Origin: an uncultured Flammeovirgaceae bacterium | Lineage (GTDB): Bacteria; Bacteroidota; Bacteroidia; Cytophagales; Cyclobacteriaceae | Length of the DNA stretch: 50,319 nt | Assembly (NCBI GenBank): GCA_937899105.1 | Contig: CALBPF010000053.1 | Coordinates: 1 to 50,319, forward strand | Reading direction: 5' to 3' | Shown here: positions 22,916-32,867 of the stretch, in pieces | Layout: the number at the start of each line of letters is the position of its first letter | Numbering within the stretch: the first letter of the stretch is position 1 | Position numbers and translations under genes: made by a program | Notes under the pieces: model-generated | Seen by the model: the letters and a program-made list of their open reading frames with translations, nothing else | What the model was told of the DNA's origin: nothing | Databases searched by the model: none

Positions 22916-25610
22916 TAGGTCCATGTTTTTGTTTAAGTCTAAAAAAATCCAGTAACTGTATGTTTTTTTCTTTAAAGATATATTTTCTCAACAGCCCTTC
23001 CAGCGGCAAAATGATAATAGCCATGATAACCTGAATGGCAAAATCAAAGATGGCCGAGCTTTTTGTTTGAAATTCGTTTTCCGCGATGGTCTGAATAAAT
23101 TCAATAATGATGATTAATGTTAAAAGCGCCAGCAAGCGGCTGCCTAATCGGTATCGGTAGCCAAGCCTTTTGATTCGTAACGATGTGATCAGTAATAACC
23201 CCAAAGCGGTGAATTCTAATGCGTAAAACCAGGGCCTTTTCCAATAAGGCGGTACCACCTTAAATGATATGGTTTCAGCGCTGCTCAACATGCCAAACGT
23301 ATCTCTGGATCTAACACTTAACGTATAATCACCTTCCGGCAGGTATGGAAAATTAATAGTACCATAGTCCTTTGACCACTCGGTCCATTTAGAATCCGCC
23401 AAACCTGCAAGTTTATATTGATATTGAATATCCATGATGCCGGAGTAGTCAGGCTTTACAAACTCAAATTTCAGCGCGCTTTTGTCCTGATCAATAACAA
23501 GTTTTCCTGAGGCTTTCAGATTGCTGGAGTCTGTGGTTACGCCCCTAAGCAATAAATCATAGGACGATGCTATTCCTTCTTGTCGGGCTCTGGAAAGTCT
23601 AAGTAAAGATTGATCATTGATCAACCATACATAGTCATTTTCAAGTGTTAAATAACCGGGATTAACAAAAACAGTTAAAAGCTCAAACTTATGATCTTCA
23701 TTTTTGGAGCCTAAAAGTTTCCACCCATCAGTTTCCAAAACCCAAACTTCCGAACCAGATCCTTTCACAAATTTCTTAGGTTCGGATACCTGTTTTATTC
23801 CATCTTCATAAAGTTGATATTGGCCACTGGCATTGATAAAGACCACCTCATTATCCCTTACTCCCCCGTAAGTATCATAAAAATATGGGTTTTCAAAATT
23901 CACTTCCCCCGTTTCGTCCAGATCCATTCCATCTAGGGTAATCCAGATCATTTTAGACGTGCCACAGAACCATAATTTGTGGTTTATATCCTCGAAAATA
24001 TGGGAAGTGTAGCTTGAAAAACCATCAAAGAAATGTAGATCTACAGGTTCATTCGCCATGGCTACGATCTTAATTTCACCATTGGCCGTTCCTAAAAAGG
24101 CAGTCTTATAAAAAGACGAATAATAAAGTGCGTTTACCGGATCTTTCAATAGTTGGGTAGCAACCTTATCATTCACTTCAAAAAAACCATCAACACTAGC
24201 CACAAGTAATTGGTTTTCAGCGGAAACAAGTTCTGATACCCTTGAATTGATACCTTTCACTTTTTTATACCGGTACAGTACCGAGTGCAGCTTTTTTCGC
24301 AGTTTTTTTTCAGTTACCGTCCTGGTGGTTAAAATCGTTTCATCCCGGACTGTATCCGGTTTGTCAGGACCTTTGTTTCTACCTTTCTTTTTCAGAAAAG
24401 AAAATAGGCCTCTTCTCTTTTTCTCAGAAGGTAGCTGAGGTACCAATTCTAACGCTTCCCGAGATTCACTTTTATCAACCACTTCACGTGTTTCATAATA
24501 AGCTTCGTTTTCAAACTGCTCCACGGTTTCCAGAAAATATAGCCCGGAAGTAGTTCCTACATACAATGTTCCATCATGCCTAATTGCTGTTGACAGTTCA
24601 CCGTCAAGCCCAGTATATCCACTAAAATTCCTAAATGGAATAGTAGGAGATACCCTGGTAAAACCTTTTCTGTGGGATATCCATAGATTCTTTTCACTGT
24701 CAGTACTTATGAAGTAAATCTCGTCGTCAGGCAATCCGCTTTCACTGTCCAGAACTTGTAAAAACTTGCCGCTGGATGGTTCTAGAAATACAAGACCTCC
24801 TCTGACCATACTTGCCGCCACTACGTCCTGATCCAGCCAAACGATTTGTTGAATGCGGTTGTCTTTAAGAAAAGACTCATCTTCCATACCAAGAGGAATT
24901 TTACTCAGCTTTTTATCCTTGTAAAGCCATAGCGATTGGTCTTCCTGTTCGAGGATATGGATTTTGTTATCTGAATAGCTGGCAAATGAATTAACAAAAA
25001 CCCCGTTCAGATTTTCTTCTTTTGTTGGTATGAGCGATCCTTTATCCAGTTCAAGAATGCCTCTTACTGTATTGATTACATGCACCCTATTGTCTAGAAG
25101 GAATAAATCCGTGAAATAGCCTCCGCTTTTTGCCTGTATAGAAATGACCTGCCCTGTTTCTAAATCGTATTCAAAAAAAAGTTGCTCATTAATACCATAG
25201 AGCTTATTCTTAGATTCTAAAATTGAGAATATGTCGGAGTTTGTAAATGAGGAATCTGAAAGCGGTTGATACTTTAGGTTAAAAAAGTTGTTCCTCTCAA
25301 GTTTCCCAAATCCATTTCTACCGGCTGTATAGATCGCTTTAGTGTCCTTACTATATGTTAAGGCAAAAATTGCCGATGGTGTCTGAAGAAAATCCCAATG
25401 CTTCCCGTCAAAGATGATTATGCCCGTTCTATTAGCCACGTACATAATGCCCGTGTCGTCCTGAAGAATATCGAAACTTACTTCGTCAAATGTACCTTGA
25501 GGTTTGTGATGGCTCAGGAAATATCCACCTTGCTGTGCTGCAAGGGGGCCAATGGTTAGCAAAAAAAACAGTAGAGATTTTAGCGCTCTAACTGCCAACG
25601 TGAAGCTCAT
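22905..25610 (-). CDS. Two-component-type propeller sensor without a kinase domain
   Basis: A 901-residue membrane protein. After a signal peptide (1-25), residues about 40-640 carry beta-propeller repeats of the two-component-regulator type (GIIIFDGKHWDFL; GLVFLEPSSGKFLQVLD; NLWISHRKGFTRV), with a Lys/Arg-rich insertion near 395-430. A Y_Y_Y domain (about 700-765; YQYKLAGLADSKWTEWSKDY) follows, then three hydrophobic helices (about 775-880) and a short basic tail. No HisKA, HATPase, GGDEF or HTH output domain follows, unlike typical hybrid sensors. It might regulate a separate partner or the coupled lipoprotein. Confidence 0.85.
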   Translation of the reverse strand: MSFTLAVRALKSLLFFLLTIGPLAAQQGGYFLSHHKPQGTFDEVSFDILQDDTGIMYVANRTGIIIFDGKHWDFLQTPSAIFALTYSKDTKAIYTAGRNGFGKLERNNFFNLKYQPLSDSSFTNSDIFSILESKNKLYGINEQLFFEYDLETGQVISIQAKSGGYFTDLFLLDNRVHVINTVRGILELDKGSLIPTKEENLNGVFVNSFASYSDNKIHILEQEDQSLWLYKDKKLSKIPLGMEDESFLKDNRIQQIVWLDQDVVAASMVRGGLVFLEPSSGKFLQVLDSESGLPDDEIYFISTDSEKNLWISHRKGFTRVSPTIPFRNFSGYTGLDGELSTAIRHDGTLYVGTTSGLYFLETVEQFENEAYYETREVVDKSESREALELVPQLPSEKKRRGLFSFLKKKGRNKGPDKPDTVRDETILTTRTVTEKKLRKKLHSVLYRYKKVKGINSRVSELVSAENQLLVASVDGFFEVNDKVATQLLKDPVNALYYSSFYKTAFLGTANGEIKIVAMANEPVDLHFFDGFSSYTSHIFEDINHKLWFCGTSKMIWITLDGMDLDETGEVNFENPYFYDTYGGVRDNEVVFINASGQYQLYEDGIKQVSEPKKFVKGSGSEVWVLETDGWKLLGSKNEDHKFELLTVFVNPGYLTLENDYVWLINDQSLLRLSRARQEGIASSYDLLLRGVTTDSSNLKASGKLVIDQDKSALKFEFVKPDYSGIMDIQYQYKLAGLADSKWTEWSKDYGTINFPYLPEGDYTLSVRSRDTFGMLSSAETISFKVVPPYWKRPWFYALEFTALGLLLITSLRIKRLGYRYRLGSRLLALLTLIIIIEFIQTIAENEFQTKSSAIFDFAIQVIMAIIILPLEGLLRKYIFKEKNIQLLDFFRLKQKHGPNEK

Positions 25611-25669
25611 AATGCTTTGAAAACTAATGATTTTAGTTAAACCATCATAGTACCCGGTGGTTTTTCCAA

Positions 25670-27019
25670 TCAGATTATCCCCTGAGCGATCATGGCATCG
25701 GCCACTTTTATGAACCCTGCGATATTAGCCCCCGCCATATAATTTCCTTGAAAACCGTAAGTTTCAGCAGCCCTGAGACAGTCGTCATGTATGCCCTTCA
25801 TTATGCCTTTTAGTCGATTGTCTACTTCTTCGGAAGTCAAATAACTGCCCGTATAGTTTTGCATCATCTCGATACCAGAAGTGGCCACTCCACCTGCATT
25901 AGAGGCCTTACCTGGTGAGTACAGAACATCGTTATCAATTACATGCTCAATGGCTTCTGCCGTAAGTGGCATATTCGCTCCTTCACCAATCAGCTGGATG
26001 CCATTCGTTACCAGGTTCTCGGCATCTTTTCTGTTGAGCTCATTCTGAGTAGCACATGGGAATGCACATTGGGCTTCGATATTCCACAAAGCATTTGCCT
26101 CATCTGAGCGCTTTGTATCGTGGTACGTTGCTGAGGGGTATTTCTGCACATACTCCTTGATCCTGCCTCTTTTGTTGTTTTTCAGGTCCTTGATGAAGGC
26201 AAGTTTCTTATGATCAATACCCTCCTCATCGTAAATAAATCCTGACGAGTCGGATGCGGTTACCGGCTTACCGCCTAGGTGCAGTATTTTTTCAATGGCA
26301 TGTTGAGCTACATTTCCGGAACCTGAAACTAAGCATATCTTATTTTTAAAATCATCATCCTTAGTAGCTAACATATTCTGAGCAAAATACACAAGCCCGT
26401 AACCGGTAGCTTCAGTACGCATAAGGCTTCCTCCCCATCCTACGCCCTTTCCAGTCAGCGCTCCTGTAAATTGACTACTTAACTTTTTATGCATTCCGAA
26501 CATATAGCCTATTTCCCGACCGCCCACACCAATATCACCGGCAGGTACATCGATCCTATGGCCCACATACTTGATAAGTTCAGCGTAAAAGCTTTGGCAA
26601 AAACGCATTACCTCCTCCTCTGTTTTGCCCTTAGGGTTAAAATCTGCCCCTCCTTTTCCTCCTCCCAAAGGCAATCCTGTCAATGCATTTTTAAATGTCT
26701 GTTCAAAAGCTAAAAACTTTAGAATACCCGGGTAAACTGAAGGGTGAAATCTGAGCCCGCCCTTATACGGGCCGATAGCCCCGTTCATTTGTACCCTATA
26801 CCCGCGATTAACCTGTACCTCATTGTTATCATCCATCCAGGTAACACGAAAAGAGATTAATCGCTCTGGCTCCAGCATTCTTTCCAGAATTTTGTGTTTC
26901 CTATATTTAGACTGTTTGTCAAGAACAGGGGCAACGGTTTCAATGACTTCTTCTGCAGCTTGATGAAACTCAGGTTCTCCCGGGTTCCTACTTTTAATCA
27001 ATTCGAGAAAATCAGACAT
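25670..27019 (-). CDS. gdhA: NADP-type glutamate dehydrogenase
   Basis: A 449-residue enzyme that aminates 2-oxoglutarate with ammonium and NADPH, or the reverse. The substrate loop PLGGGKGGADFNPKGK includes the catalytic Lys region; DVPAGDIGVGGREIGYMFG and the NAD(P)-binding SGSGNVAQHAIEKI are present. The length (about 450) and the segment ITFRVTW-like SFRVTWMDDN fit the hexameric family-I enzyme. A consensus promoter (TTTG-N18-TATATTTG) lies 23 bases upstream of the ATG. Confidence 0.95.
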   Translation of the reverse strand: MSDFLELIKSRNPGEPEFHQAAEEVIETVAPVLDKQSKYRKHKILERMLEPERLISFRVTWMDDNNEVQVNRGYRVQMNGAIGPYKGGLRFHPSVYPGILKFLAFEQTFKNALTGLPLGGGKGGADFNPKGKTEEEVMRFCQSFYAELIKYVGHRIDVPAGDIGVGGREIGYMFGMHKKLSSQFTGALTGKGVGWGGSLMRTEATGYGLVYFAQNMLATKDDDFKNKICLVSGSGNVAQHAIEKILHLGGKPVTASDSSGFIYDEEGIDHKKLAFIKDLKNNKRGRIKEYVQKYPSATYHDTKRSDEANALWNIEAQCAFPCATQNELNRKDAENLVTNGIQLIGEGANMPLTAEAIEHVIDNDVLYSPGKASNAGGVATSGIEMMQNYTGSYLTSEEVDNRLKGIMKGIHDDCLRAAETYGFQGNYMAGANIAGFIKVADAMIAQGII

Positions 27020-27041
27020 AATTTCAATGAGGAAGTTTACC

Positions 27042-27071
27042 CAAATATAATGGATGTACGTCTATTGCAAA
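27042..27071 (-). promoter_or_regulatory. Consensus promoter of gdhA
   Basis: On the minus strand TTTG (27068-27071), 18 bases, and TATATTTG (27042-27049), matching the Bacteroidota -33/-7 pattern. The predicted transcript starts about 15-20 bases before the ATG. Confidence 0.6.
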
Positions 27072-27118
27072 CGTATTCGAAAACTATTATGCCTGTAACC
27101 TAAATACCAGAGGAAGAC

Positions 27119-29929
27119 CTACAGTTTTTCTTTTAGAAATGAAGCAGTGTGATTGTCAGAGAGGTTTTTCATCTCTTCAGGGGTACCGGCAAAGGTCACG
27201 CTCCCACCTTCTTCACCCCCTTCAGGGCCAAGGTCGATGACCCAATCTGCACACTTTACCACATCCATATTGTGTTCAATAATTATCACAGAATTACCCT
27301 GATCAATTAATGCATTCACCGAAGTGAGTAGTTTGTTAATATCATGAAAATGAAGACCGGTTGTAGGTTCATCAAATACAAAGAGAATATGATCTTTACC
27401 GGCATTCGTATTCTTGCCTAAGTAGAAAGCTAGCTTTACCCGTTGGGCTTCGCCGCCACTTAGGGAATTAGAGGATTGTCCAAGGCCGATATATCCGAGG
27501 CCTACATCAAACAAAGGTCTGATTTTATTAATGATAGGGCTTTTGCCTTCAAAGAATTTCAGGCTCTCTTCTACCGTCATGTCCAATACCTCAGCGATAT
27601 TCTTATCATTATATTGGATATCCAAGATTTCCTGCTTGAACCTGCGTCCTTTACAGCTCTCGCAGGTCAAATAGATATCAGCCATAAATTGCATTTCAAT
27701 TTTTACGACACCTTCTCCCTGACAAGTCTCACAGCGGCCGCCGTCTACATTAAAAGAGAAGTGTGACGGTTTATAGCCACGTTGTTTCGCCAAAGGCTGA
27801 TCAGCAAACAGCTGACGAATACTGTCATAAGCTTTGACATAGGTCACCGGATTCGATCGTGATGATTTACCAATAGGATTTTGATCTACAAATTCTATCT
27901 GAGTCACCTTTTCGTAGTCGCCATCTAGCTTGGAAAACTTACCGGTGGTTTCTGAAACAGTCCCCAGGATTTTACCAACTGCCGGATAAAGTATTTTTTT
28001 TACCAGCGTAGACTTACCGGATCCGCTGACTCCTGTAATGGCGGTAAGTACGCCCAGAGGAAACTGGACATCCACGGATTTGAGATTATTTTCAGTGGCC
28101 CCGATAATTTTGATACTGTCCTTCCATTTTCTTCGTTCTCCGTTCCATTTTACGTCTTCCCGTCCCAGCAGAAAATCAGCGGTATGTGATTGTGTACCGT
28201 TCAGTTCGGCAATTGTACCTTGAAAAATCAAATCACCGCCATGCACCCCTGCATCCGGCCCAATATCAATAATTTGATCTGCAGCTTTCATCACTTCTTC
28301 TTCGTGTTCCACTACGATTACCGTATTGCCCAGATCTCGTAAGGTTTCAAGAACCTGAACGAGCCTTTTTGTATCTCTTGGATGGAGACCAATACTCGGT
28401 TCATCAAGAATGTACATAGAACCGACTAAAGCGCTCCCTAAAGAAGTCGCCAACTTTATTCTTTGGAATTCCCCTCCTGAAAGCGTTGAAGTCATTCTGT
28501 TTAGGGTTAAATAACCCAAACCCACTTGTTCAAGATAGTGCAGGCGATTCTTAATTTCCTTGAGAAGACGCAGCGCTACAGTTTCTTCATAAGCCGTGAG
28601 CTTAATTGCATTAAAAAATGCCGCAGCTTTGGAGATTGGCATCAAAACCAGTTCACTAATAGAGGTATTGTTGATCTTTACATAAGAAGCATCCTTGCGT
28701 AAACGTGTGCCCCTACAATCAGGGCAAATTGTTCGTCCTCTATACCTTGAGAGCAAGACCCGATACTGAATCTTGTGCGTCTTGGACTCTAAAAATTTAA
28801 AAAACTGATCCAATCCCTCAAAGTACTCATTACCATTCCATAGAAGCTCGACTTCTGCTTCGGTAAGATCCTCAATAGCGCGATGGATAGGGAAGTCAAA
28901 CTTTATTCCATCCTTAAGTAATGGCAATAACCATTTTTGCATCGCTTCGCTTCGCCAGGGAGCTATAGCGCCTTCATATACAGAAAGGCTTTTATCAGGG
29001 ATAACCAAATCAGAATCAATGCCTAGCACTTTACCAAAGCCTTCGCAGGTACGGCAGGCTCCGTAAGGGTTATTAAAGCTAAAGAAGTTGACCGAGGGCT
29101 CCTCGAATTTCATACCGTCCGCCTCAAAACGATCAGAAAAGGATTTCTTAGTGTATCCGACCACTTCAACATTACAATCCCCCATACCTTCAAAATAAGC
29201 AGTTTGAATTGAGTCGCTTATCCTGTAAACCGTGTCCTCATCGTCCGCATCAATTACCGCACGATCGATTAAAATTTCCACTTCCTTGCCCTTTTCGATC
29301 TTGGATTTGGTCTCCAGCAGTTCCTCAATAAAGGCCATATCACCATCCACCAATACTCTTGTATAACCTTTGCTCAGAAGAATATCGAGTTCCTTTTCCA
29401 GCGAGCGGCCCTTTGTCACTTTTAAGGGGCAGGAGATCATTACACGTTCACCTTTCTTATGACCATTAATGAAATCCACAACATCGGTGACAGTATCTTT
29501 GGCCACCTTTTTGCCACTTACCGGGGAATAAGTGACGCCAATTCTGGCAAACAAAAGCTTGAGATAGTCATAGATTTCCGTGGTAGTACCTACCGTGGAC
29601 CTTGGGTTTCTTGTGTTCACTTTCTGCTCAATGGCAATGGCGGGAGAAACACCTTTAATGTAATCAACCTCCGGCTTTTCCATTCTACCTAAAAATTGAC
29701 GCGCATAGGAGCTGAGGCTTTCAACATACATTCTTTGGCCTTCGGCGAAAAGTGTATCGAAGGCCAAAGAAGATTTTCCAGAACCCGAAAGGCCGGTAAC
29801 CACCACTAATTTATTACGGGGAATAGCGACGCTAAGATTCTTAAGGTTATTAACCCGCGCACCTTTAACGATGATAAATTCTTTTGGGTCTAAAAGATCA
29901 ATATTGGTCGTTTTTTGAAGGTCTTTCAT
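27119..29929 (-). CDS. uvrA: UvrA excinuclease subunit
   Basis: A roughly 936-residue DNA-damage recognition ATPase of nucleotide excision repair. Two ABC cassettes are complete: Walker [14 protein letters not shown] and [14 protein letters not shown], signatures [12 protein letters not shown] and [12 protein letters not shown]. Zinc Cys motifs occur ([36 protein letters not shown]). I start at the ATG at 29929; the longer TTG-initiated frame begins inside a TATCTTTG promoter box (29939-29946) and is unlikely. The transcript therefore seems nearly leaderless. Confidence 0.97.
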   Translation of the reverse strand: MKDLQKTTNIDLLDPKEFIIVKGARVNNLKNLSVAIPRNKLVVVTGLSGSGKSSLAFDTLFAEGQRMYVESLSSYARQFLGRMEKPEVDYIKGVSPAIAIEQKVNTRNPRSTVGTTTEIYDYLKLLFARIGVTYSPVSGKKVAKDTVTDVVDFINGHKKGERVMISCPLKVTKGRSLEKELDILLSKGYTRVLVDGDMAFIEELLETKSKIEKGKEVEILIDRAVIDADDEDTVYRISDSIQTAYFEGMGDCNVEVVGYTKKSFSDRFEADGMKFEEPSVNFFSFNNPYGACRTCEGFGKVLGIDSDLVIPDKSLSVYEGAIAPWRSEAMQKWLLPLLKDGIKFDFPIHRAIEDLTEAEVELLWNGNEYFEGLDQFFKFLESKTHKIQYRVLLSRYRGRTICPDCRGTRLRKDASYVKINNTSISELVLMPISKAAAFFNAIKLTAYEETVALRLLKEIKNRLHYLEQVGLGYLTLNRMTSTLSGGEFQRIKLATSLGSALVGSMYILDEPSIGLHPRDTKRLVQVLETLRDLGNTVIVVEHEEEVMKAADQIIDIGPDAGVHGGDLIFQGTIAELNGTQSHTADFLLGREDVKWNGERRKWKDSIKIIGATENNLKSVDVQFPLGVLTAITGVSGSGKSTLVKKILYPAVGKILGTVSETTGKFSKLDGDYEKVTQIEFVDQNPIGKSSRSNPVTYVKAYDSIRQLFADQPLAKQRGYKPSHFSFNVDGGRCETCQGEGVVKIEMQFMADIYLTCESCKGRRFKQEILDIQYNDKNIAEVLDMTVEESLKFFEGKSPIINKIRPLFDVGLGYIGLGQSSNSLSGGEAQRVKLAFYLGKNTNAGKDHILFVFDEPTTGLHFHDINKLLTSVNALIDQGNSVIIIEHNMDVVKCADWVIDLGPEGGEEGGSVTFAGTPEEMKNLSDNHTASFLKEKL

Positions 29930-29938
29930 GTGAAGGCG

Positions 29939-29946
29939 CAAAGATA
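29939..29946 (-). promoter_or_regulatory. -7 promoter element of uvrA
   Basis: The minus strand reads TATCTTTG, matching TAnnTTTG, 9-16 bases upstream of the ATG. Transcription would start within a few bases of the start codon. Confidence 0.5.
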
Positions 29947-30074
29947 CAATACATTATACAGAAGCGCCCTTACCGATGCAAAGATTGCTACATTTTAAAG
30001 TGTAATGGAGCTTGGGTAAAATAATATTTCGAAGGTTGTGCAAAAGACAATAGAAAAAATTATCGCCTAAATCC

Positions 30075-30107
30075 TTTGCCTTTTAACCTTTAATTTATTT
30101 ACATTTG
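30075..30107 (+). promoter_or_regulatory. Promoter of the ECF sigma factor operon
   Basis: TTTG (30075-30078), 21 bases, TACATTTG (30100-30107): both elements match the Bacteroidota consensus and are correctly spaced. The 5' leader of about 80 bases contains AGGAG followed by ATGATATAA, a two-codon start-stop frame, at 30154-30162. Confidence 0.55.
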
Positions 30108-30193
30108 ATTCCTTACATAAAAAATAATTCACATAAACCCCCAGGAGCAACAATATGATATAAACCTCTACGTTAACTAAACTGTACGACTTA

Positions 30194-30793
30194 ATGGAGA
30201 AATACAAGATCAGTGATAGTCAGTTGGTATCACTTTACAAAAATGGTAACGAAGAGGCATTTGAACAGTTGCTCACACGCCACAAATCGCGGGTTTTTAC
30301 TACCATCTATTTAATTGTAAAGGATAACTATGTAGCGGAGGATCTTTTGCAGGAAACTTTTGTGAAGGTGGTAAGAACAATTAAGGAAGGTAGGTACAAT
30401 GAAGAGGGTAAGTTTTTACCTTGGCTGATGCGCATTGCCCATAATATGGCAATAGATTATTTCAGGAAAGAAAAACGATATCCTACTATCATAATGGAGG
30501 ATGGTAGTCACGTATTTACTACACTGGAGTTTTCTGAAGATTCCATTGAATCTAAGCAAGTGAGGCAGGATACACATGCAAAGTTGCGTGAGCTGATTCA
30601 AGAACTGCCGGAATCTCAAAAAGAAGTGTTAATGATGCGTCATTATATGGAAATGAGCTTTCAGGAAATAGCGGAAAATACGGGGGTAAGCATCAACACG
30701 GCGTTGGGAAGAATGAGGTACGCGCTCATTAATCTAAGAAAGAAAATGAAACAATTTAATATCGCCTATGACCAAAACATTTACCCAAAATGA
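30194..30793 (+). CDS. ECF-type RNA polymerase sigma factor
   Basis: A 199-residue sigma-70-family protein. Region 2 spans about residues 20-92 (EDLLQETFVKVVR; WLMRIAHNMAIDYFRKEKR), region 4 about 130-190 (LPESQKEVLMMRHYMEMSFQ; NTGVSINTALGRMRYAL). There is no extra domain, so it is the short ECF type. It overlaps the next gene by 26 bases, which suggests coupled expression with that gene product, plausibly its antagonist. Confidence 0.9.
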   Translation: MEKYKISDSQLVSLYKNGNEEAFEQLLTRHKSRVFTTIYLIVKDNYVAEDLLQETFVKVVRTIKEGRYNEEGKFLPWLMRIAHNMAIDYFRKEKRYPTIIMEDGSHVFTTLEFSEDSIESKQVRQDTHAKLRELIQELPESQKEVLMMRHYMEMSFQEIAENTGVSINTALGRMRYALINLRKKMKQFNIAYDQNIYPK

Positions 30794-31004
30794 CGTGATC
30801 AGATACGTCTACCATGAAACTTCAGCGAAAGAGACTAAAGAAATAGAAAAAGCCTTGCTTTGCGATGCAAAATTAGAAGAAATATATAAGGAAGTACTTT
30901 CTATGAAAGCAGATCTTAACAAGGCAAAAAAGGTTCCTTCTGACAAGGTGATTAATAGCATTCTTAATTATTCAAAATCTCTAAATTTGCCTTCCAATAA
31001 ATAG
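30768..31004 (+). CDS. Small acidic/basic partner of the sigma factor
   Basis: A 78-residue soluble helical protein (MTKTFTQNDVIRYVYHETSA) overlapping the sigma gene by 26 bases. Most anti-sigma factors begin with such a short helical domain and then cross the membrane; here no membrane helix follows. It could be a minimal cytoplasmic anti-sigma protein. No family could be confirmed. The next gene begins four bases after its stop. Confidence 0.7.
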   Translation: MTKTFTQNDVIRYVYHETSAKETKEIEKALLCDAKLEEIYKEVLSMKADLNKAKKVPSDKVINSILNYSKSLNLPSNK

Positions 31005-31007
31005 GGA

Positions 31008-31652
31008 ATGCACAAAAAGGACAGGTATGAGCAACTCATAACCTATTTTGATAAAAATCAGCCTGAGGCCGAGACGGAGCTAGTGTACAATAACCCTTTC
31101 GAGTTATTGATAGCTGTAATTCTCAGCGCTCAGTGCACCGACAAGCGAATCAATCAAGCGACTCCGGCACTGTTTCGGGAGTTCCCTACACCCGAACACT
31201 TGGCAGCGAGCCATTTCGATGAATTGTTCCCTTATATTCGTTCGGTTTCTTACCCAAACAACAAAACCAAGCATTTGCTTGGTACGGCAAAAATGCTTGT
31301 GGAAAATTTTAATTCCACGGTACCTTCCAATTTACAGGACCTGCAGAAGTTACCCGGAGTGGGCAGGAAAACAGCAAATGTTATAGCTTCTGTAGTTTAC
31401 GACCAACCTACCATGGCCGTAGACACACACGTTTTTCGGGTTTCTAAGCGGCTGGGCTTGATAAATCAGAATTCAAGAACGCCTTTGGAAGTAGAAAAAC
31501 AACTTGTTAAGCATATTCCTGAGGAGCATGTGAACAAGGCTCACCATTGGTTAATATTACACGGCAGATACACTTGTCTGGCAAGAAAGCCAAAATGTGA
31601 AAGCTGCAAAATCACTCATTTCTGTCGCAACTATCAGCGCGCTTTTCTTTAA
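31008..31652 (+). CDS. nth: Endonuclease III
   Basis: A 214-residue base-excision-repair glycosylase/lyase for oxidised pyrimidines. The helix-hairpin-helix LQKLPGVGRKTANVIASV contains the catalytic Lys; the catalytic Asp is in AVDTHVFRVSKRLG. The C-terminal iron-sulfur loop is complete (C-X6-C-X2-C-X5-C, CLARKPKCESCKITHFC). The length is typical. It starts four bases after the sigma-partner gene, so it is cotranscribed with the ECF operon. Confidence 0.96.
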   Translation: MHKKDRYEQLITYFDKNQPEAETELVYNNPFELLIAVILSAQCTDKRINQATPALFREFPTPEHLAASHFDELFPYIRSVSYPNNKTKHLLGTAKMLVENFNSTVPSNLQDLQKLPGVGRKTANVIASVVYDQPTMAVDTHVFRVSKRLGLINQNSRTPLEVEKQLVKHIPEEHVNKAHHWLILHGRYTCLARKPKCESCKITHFCRNYQRAFL

Positions 31653-31655
31653 AGG

Positions 31656-32798
31656 ATGAACATTACTGTCATTCATCAATACTTCAGAACTCCTAATGAA
31701 GGAGGAGGCATTAGGTCATATTACATAGCTGATTATTTGACCAAGCTCGGACACGACGTTCAAGTCATAACGGCGTATAATGAGACTCATTATACTGTAA
31801 AAACCATTAACGGCTACAAGGTTCACTACTTGCCAATTTACTATACAAACCATCTCAGCTTTTGGAGTCGTATCCATGCATTTTGGCTATTTGCTTACAG
31901 CGCTTACAGGATTCTGAAGAAAATACGACCTATCAACCTGAATTATGTCATAAGTACTCCGCTCACTACGGGTCTTATCGCATTACTGGCAAAGATGCGC
32001 CTGGGTATTCCCTACCTTTTCGAGGTAGGGGACCTGTGGCCAGCGGCCCCGAAACAATTAGGAGTGCTGCGTAATCCATTTTTAATCCGGCTAGCCAGAA
32101 AACTTGAAAAAAACACCTATTCCAGGGCTCAGGTTATTATCGCACTTTCGGAAGACATTAAAGAGCATATCGCTACCATAGCCCCAGACAAAGAAATAGA
32201 AGTCATCACAAATATGGCTGATACAGATTTCTTTGCCCCTTCACAGAAGAGCTCAAAAAATTTCACAATAGGCTATTTGGGTACTTTTGGGTTGGCCAAC
32301 CACTTGGAATATCTTGTACAAGCTATCAAAGTAGCGCCCCTGGAGGTGGACTTCATTTTAATGGGATCAGGGGCTCAGTACGACAGAATAAGATCTATAG
32401 CTGAAGATTTGGAAAATGTTACCTGGGAAGCAGAAGGGGATAAGGAAAAAGTAAAAACCGTAATGCAGCGGTGCGATGCTATATACATTTCCTTTCACCA
32501 TGCACCTGTATTAGGGACTGGCTGCCCCAATAAACTCTTTGATGGGCTGGCCGCTGGCAAATATATCATTATCAACTTTGAAGGTTGGATCAAGAATTTG
32601 ATAGAGTCCACAGGCTGCGGAGTAAGTTATGATCCGCGAAATCCTAAGATATTATTTGAAAAACTTAGCCCGGTTATTCAGCATCCTGAGTTCTTAATTC
32701 AGGCCCAGGAAAAATCGCGACAGCTGGCAGTGGAGCGATTTTCTCCTGAAAAGCAGTTAGCAAAACTTGCTTACCTAATGGACAAAGCGGTACATTAA
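31656..32798 (+). CDS. Family-4 (GT-B) glycosyltransferase
   Basis: A 380-residue WbuB-like glycosyltransferase that should transfer a sugar in cell-surface polysaccharide synthesis. N-terminal acceptor domain: MNITVIHQYFRTPNEGGGIR. C-terminal donor domain: IGYLGTFGLANHLEYLVQA, GSGAQYDRI and the GT4-type NKLFDGLAAGKYII. There is no membrane helix at the ends. It starts four bases after nth. A strong hairpin (32839-32863) separates it from the convergent rng gene. Confidence 0.88.
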   Translation: MNITVIHQYFRTPNEGGGIRSYYIADYLTKLGHDVQVITAYNETHYTVKTINGYKVHYLPIYYTNHLSFWSRIHAFWLFAYSAYRILKKIRPINLNYVISTPLTTGLIALLAKMRLGIPYLFEVGDLWPAAPKQLGVLRNPFLIRLARKLEKNTYSRAQVIIALSEDIKEHIATIAPDKEIEVITNMADTDFFAPSQKSSKNFTIGYLGTFGLANHLEYLVQAIKVAPLEVDFILMGSGAQYDRIRSIAEDLENVTWEAEGDKEKVKTVMQRCDAIYISFHHAPVLGTGCPNKLFDGLAAGKYIIINFEGWIKNLIESTGCGVSYDPRNPKILFEKLSPVIQHPEFLIQAQEKSRQLAVERFSPEKQLAKLAYLMDKAVH

Positions 32799-32838
32799 AG
32801 CGCCTCTATATTTCTGATTTTAGTTAGGAAGGATACAG

Positions 32839-32863
32839 AACCCCAACCATCAAGGTTGGGGTT
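32839..32863. terminator. Bidirectional terminator between glycosyltransferase and rng
   Basis: AACCCCAACC (32839-32848) and GGTTGGGGTT (32854-32863) form a perfect 10-bp stem with a five-base loop, between convergent genes. Short A/T-rich flanks but no long T-run. Confidence 0.75.
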
Positions 32864-32867
32864 ATAT

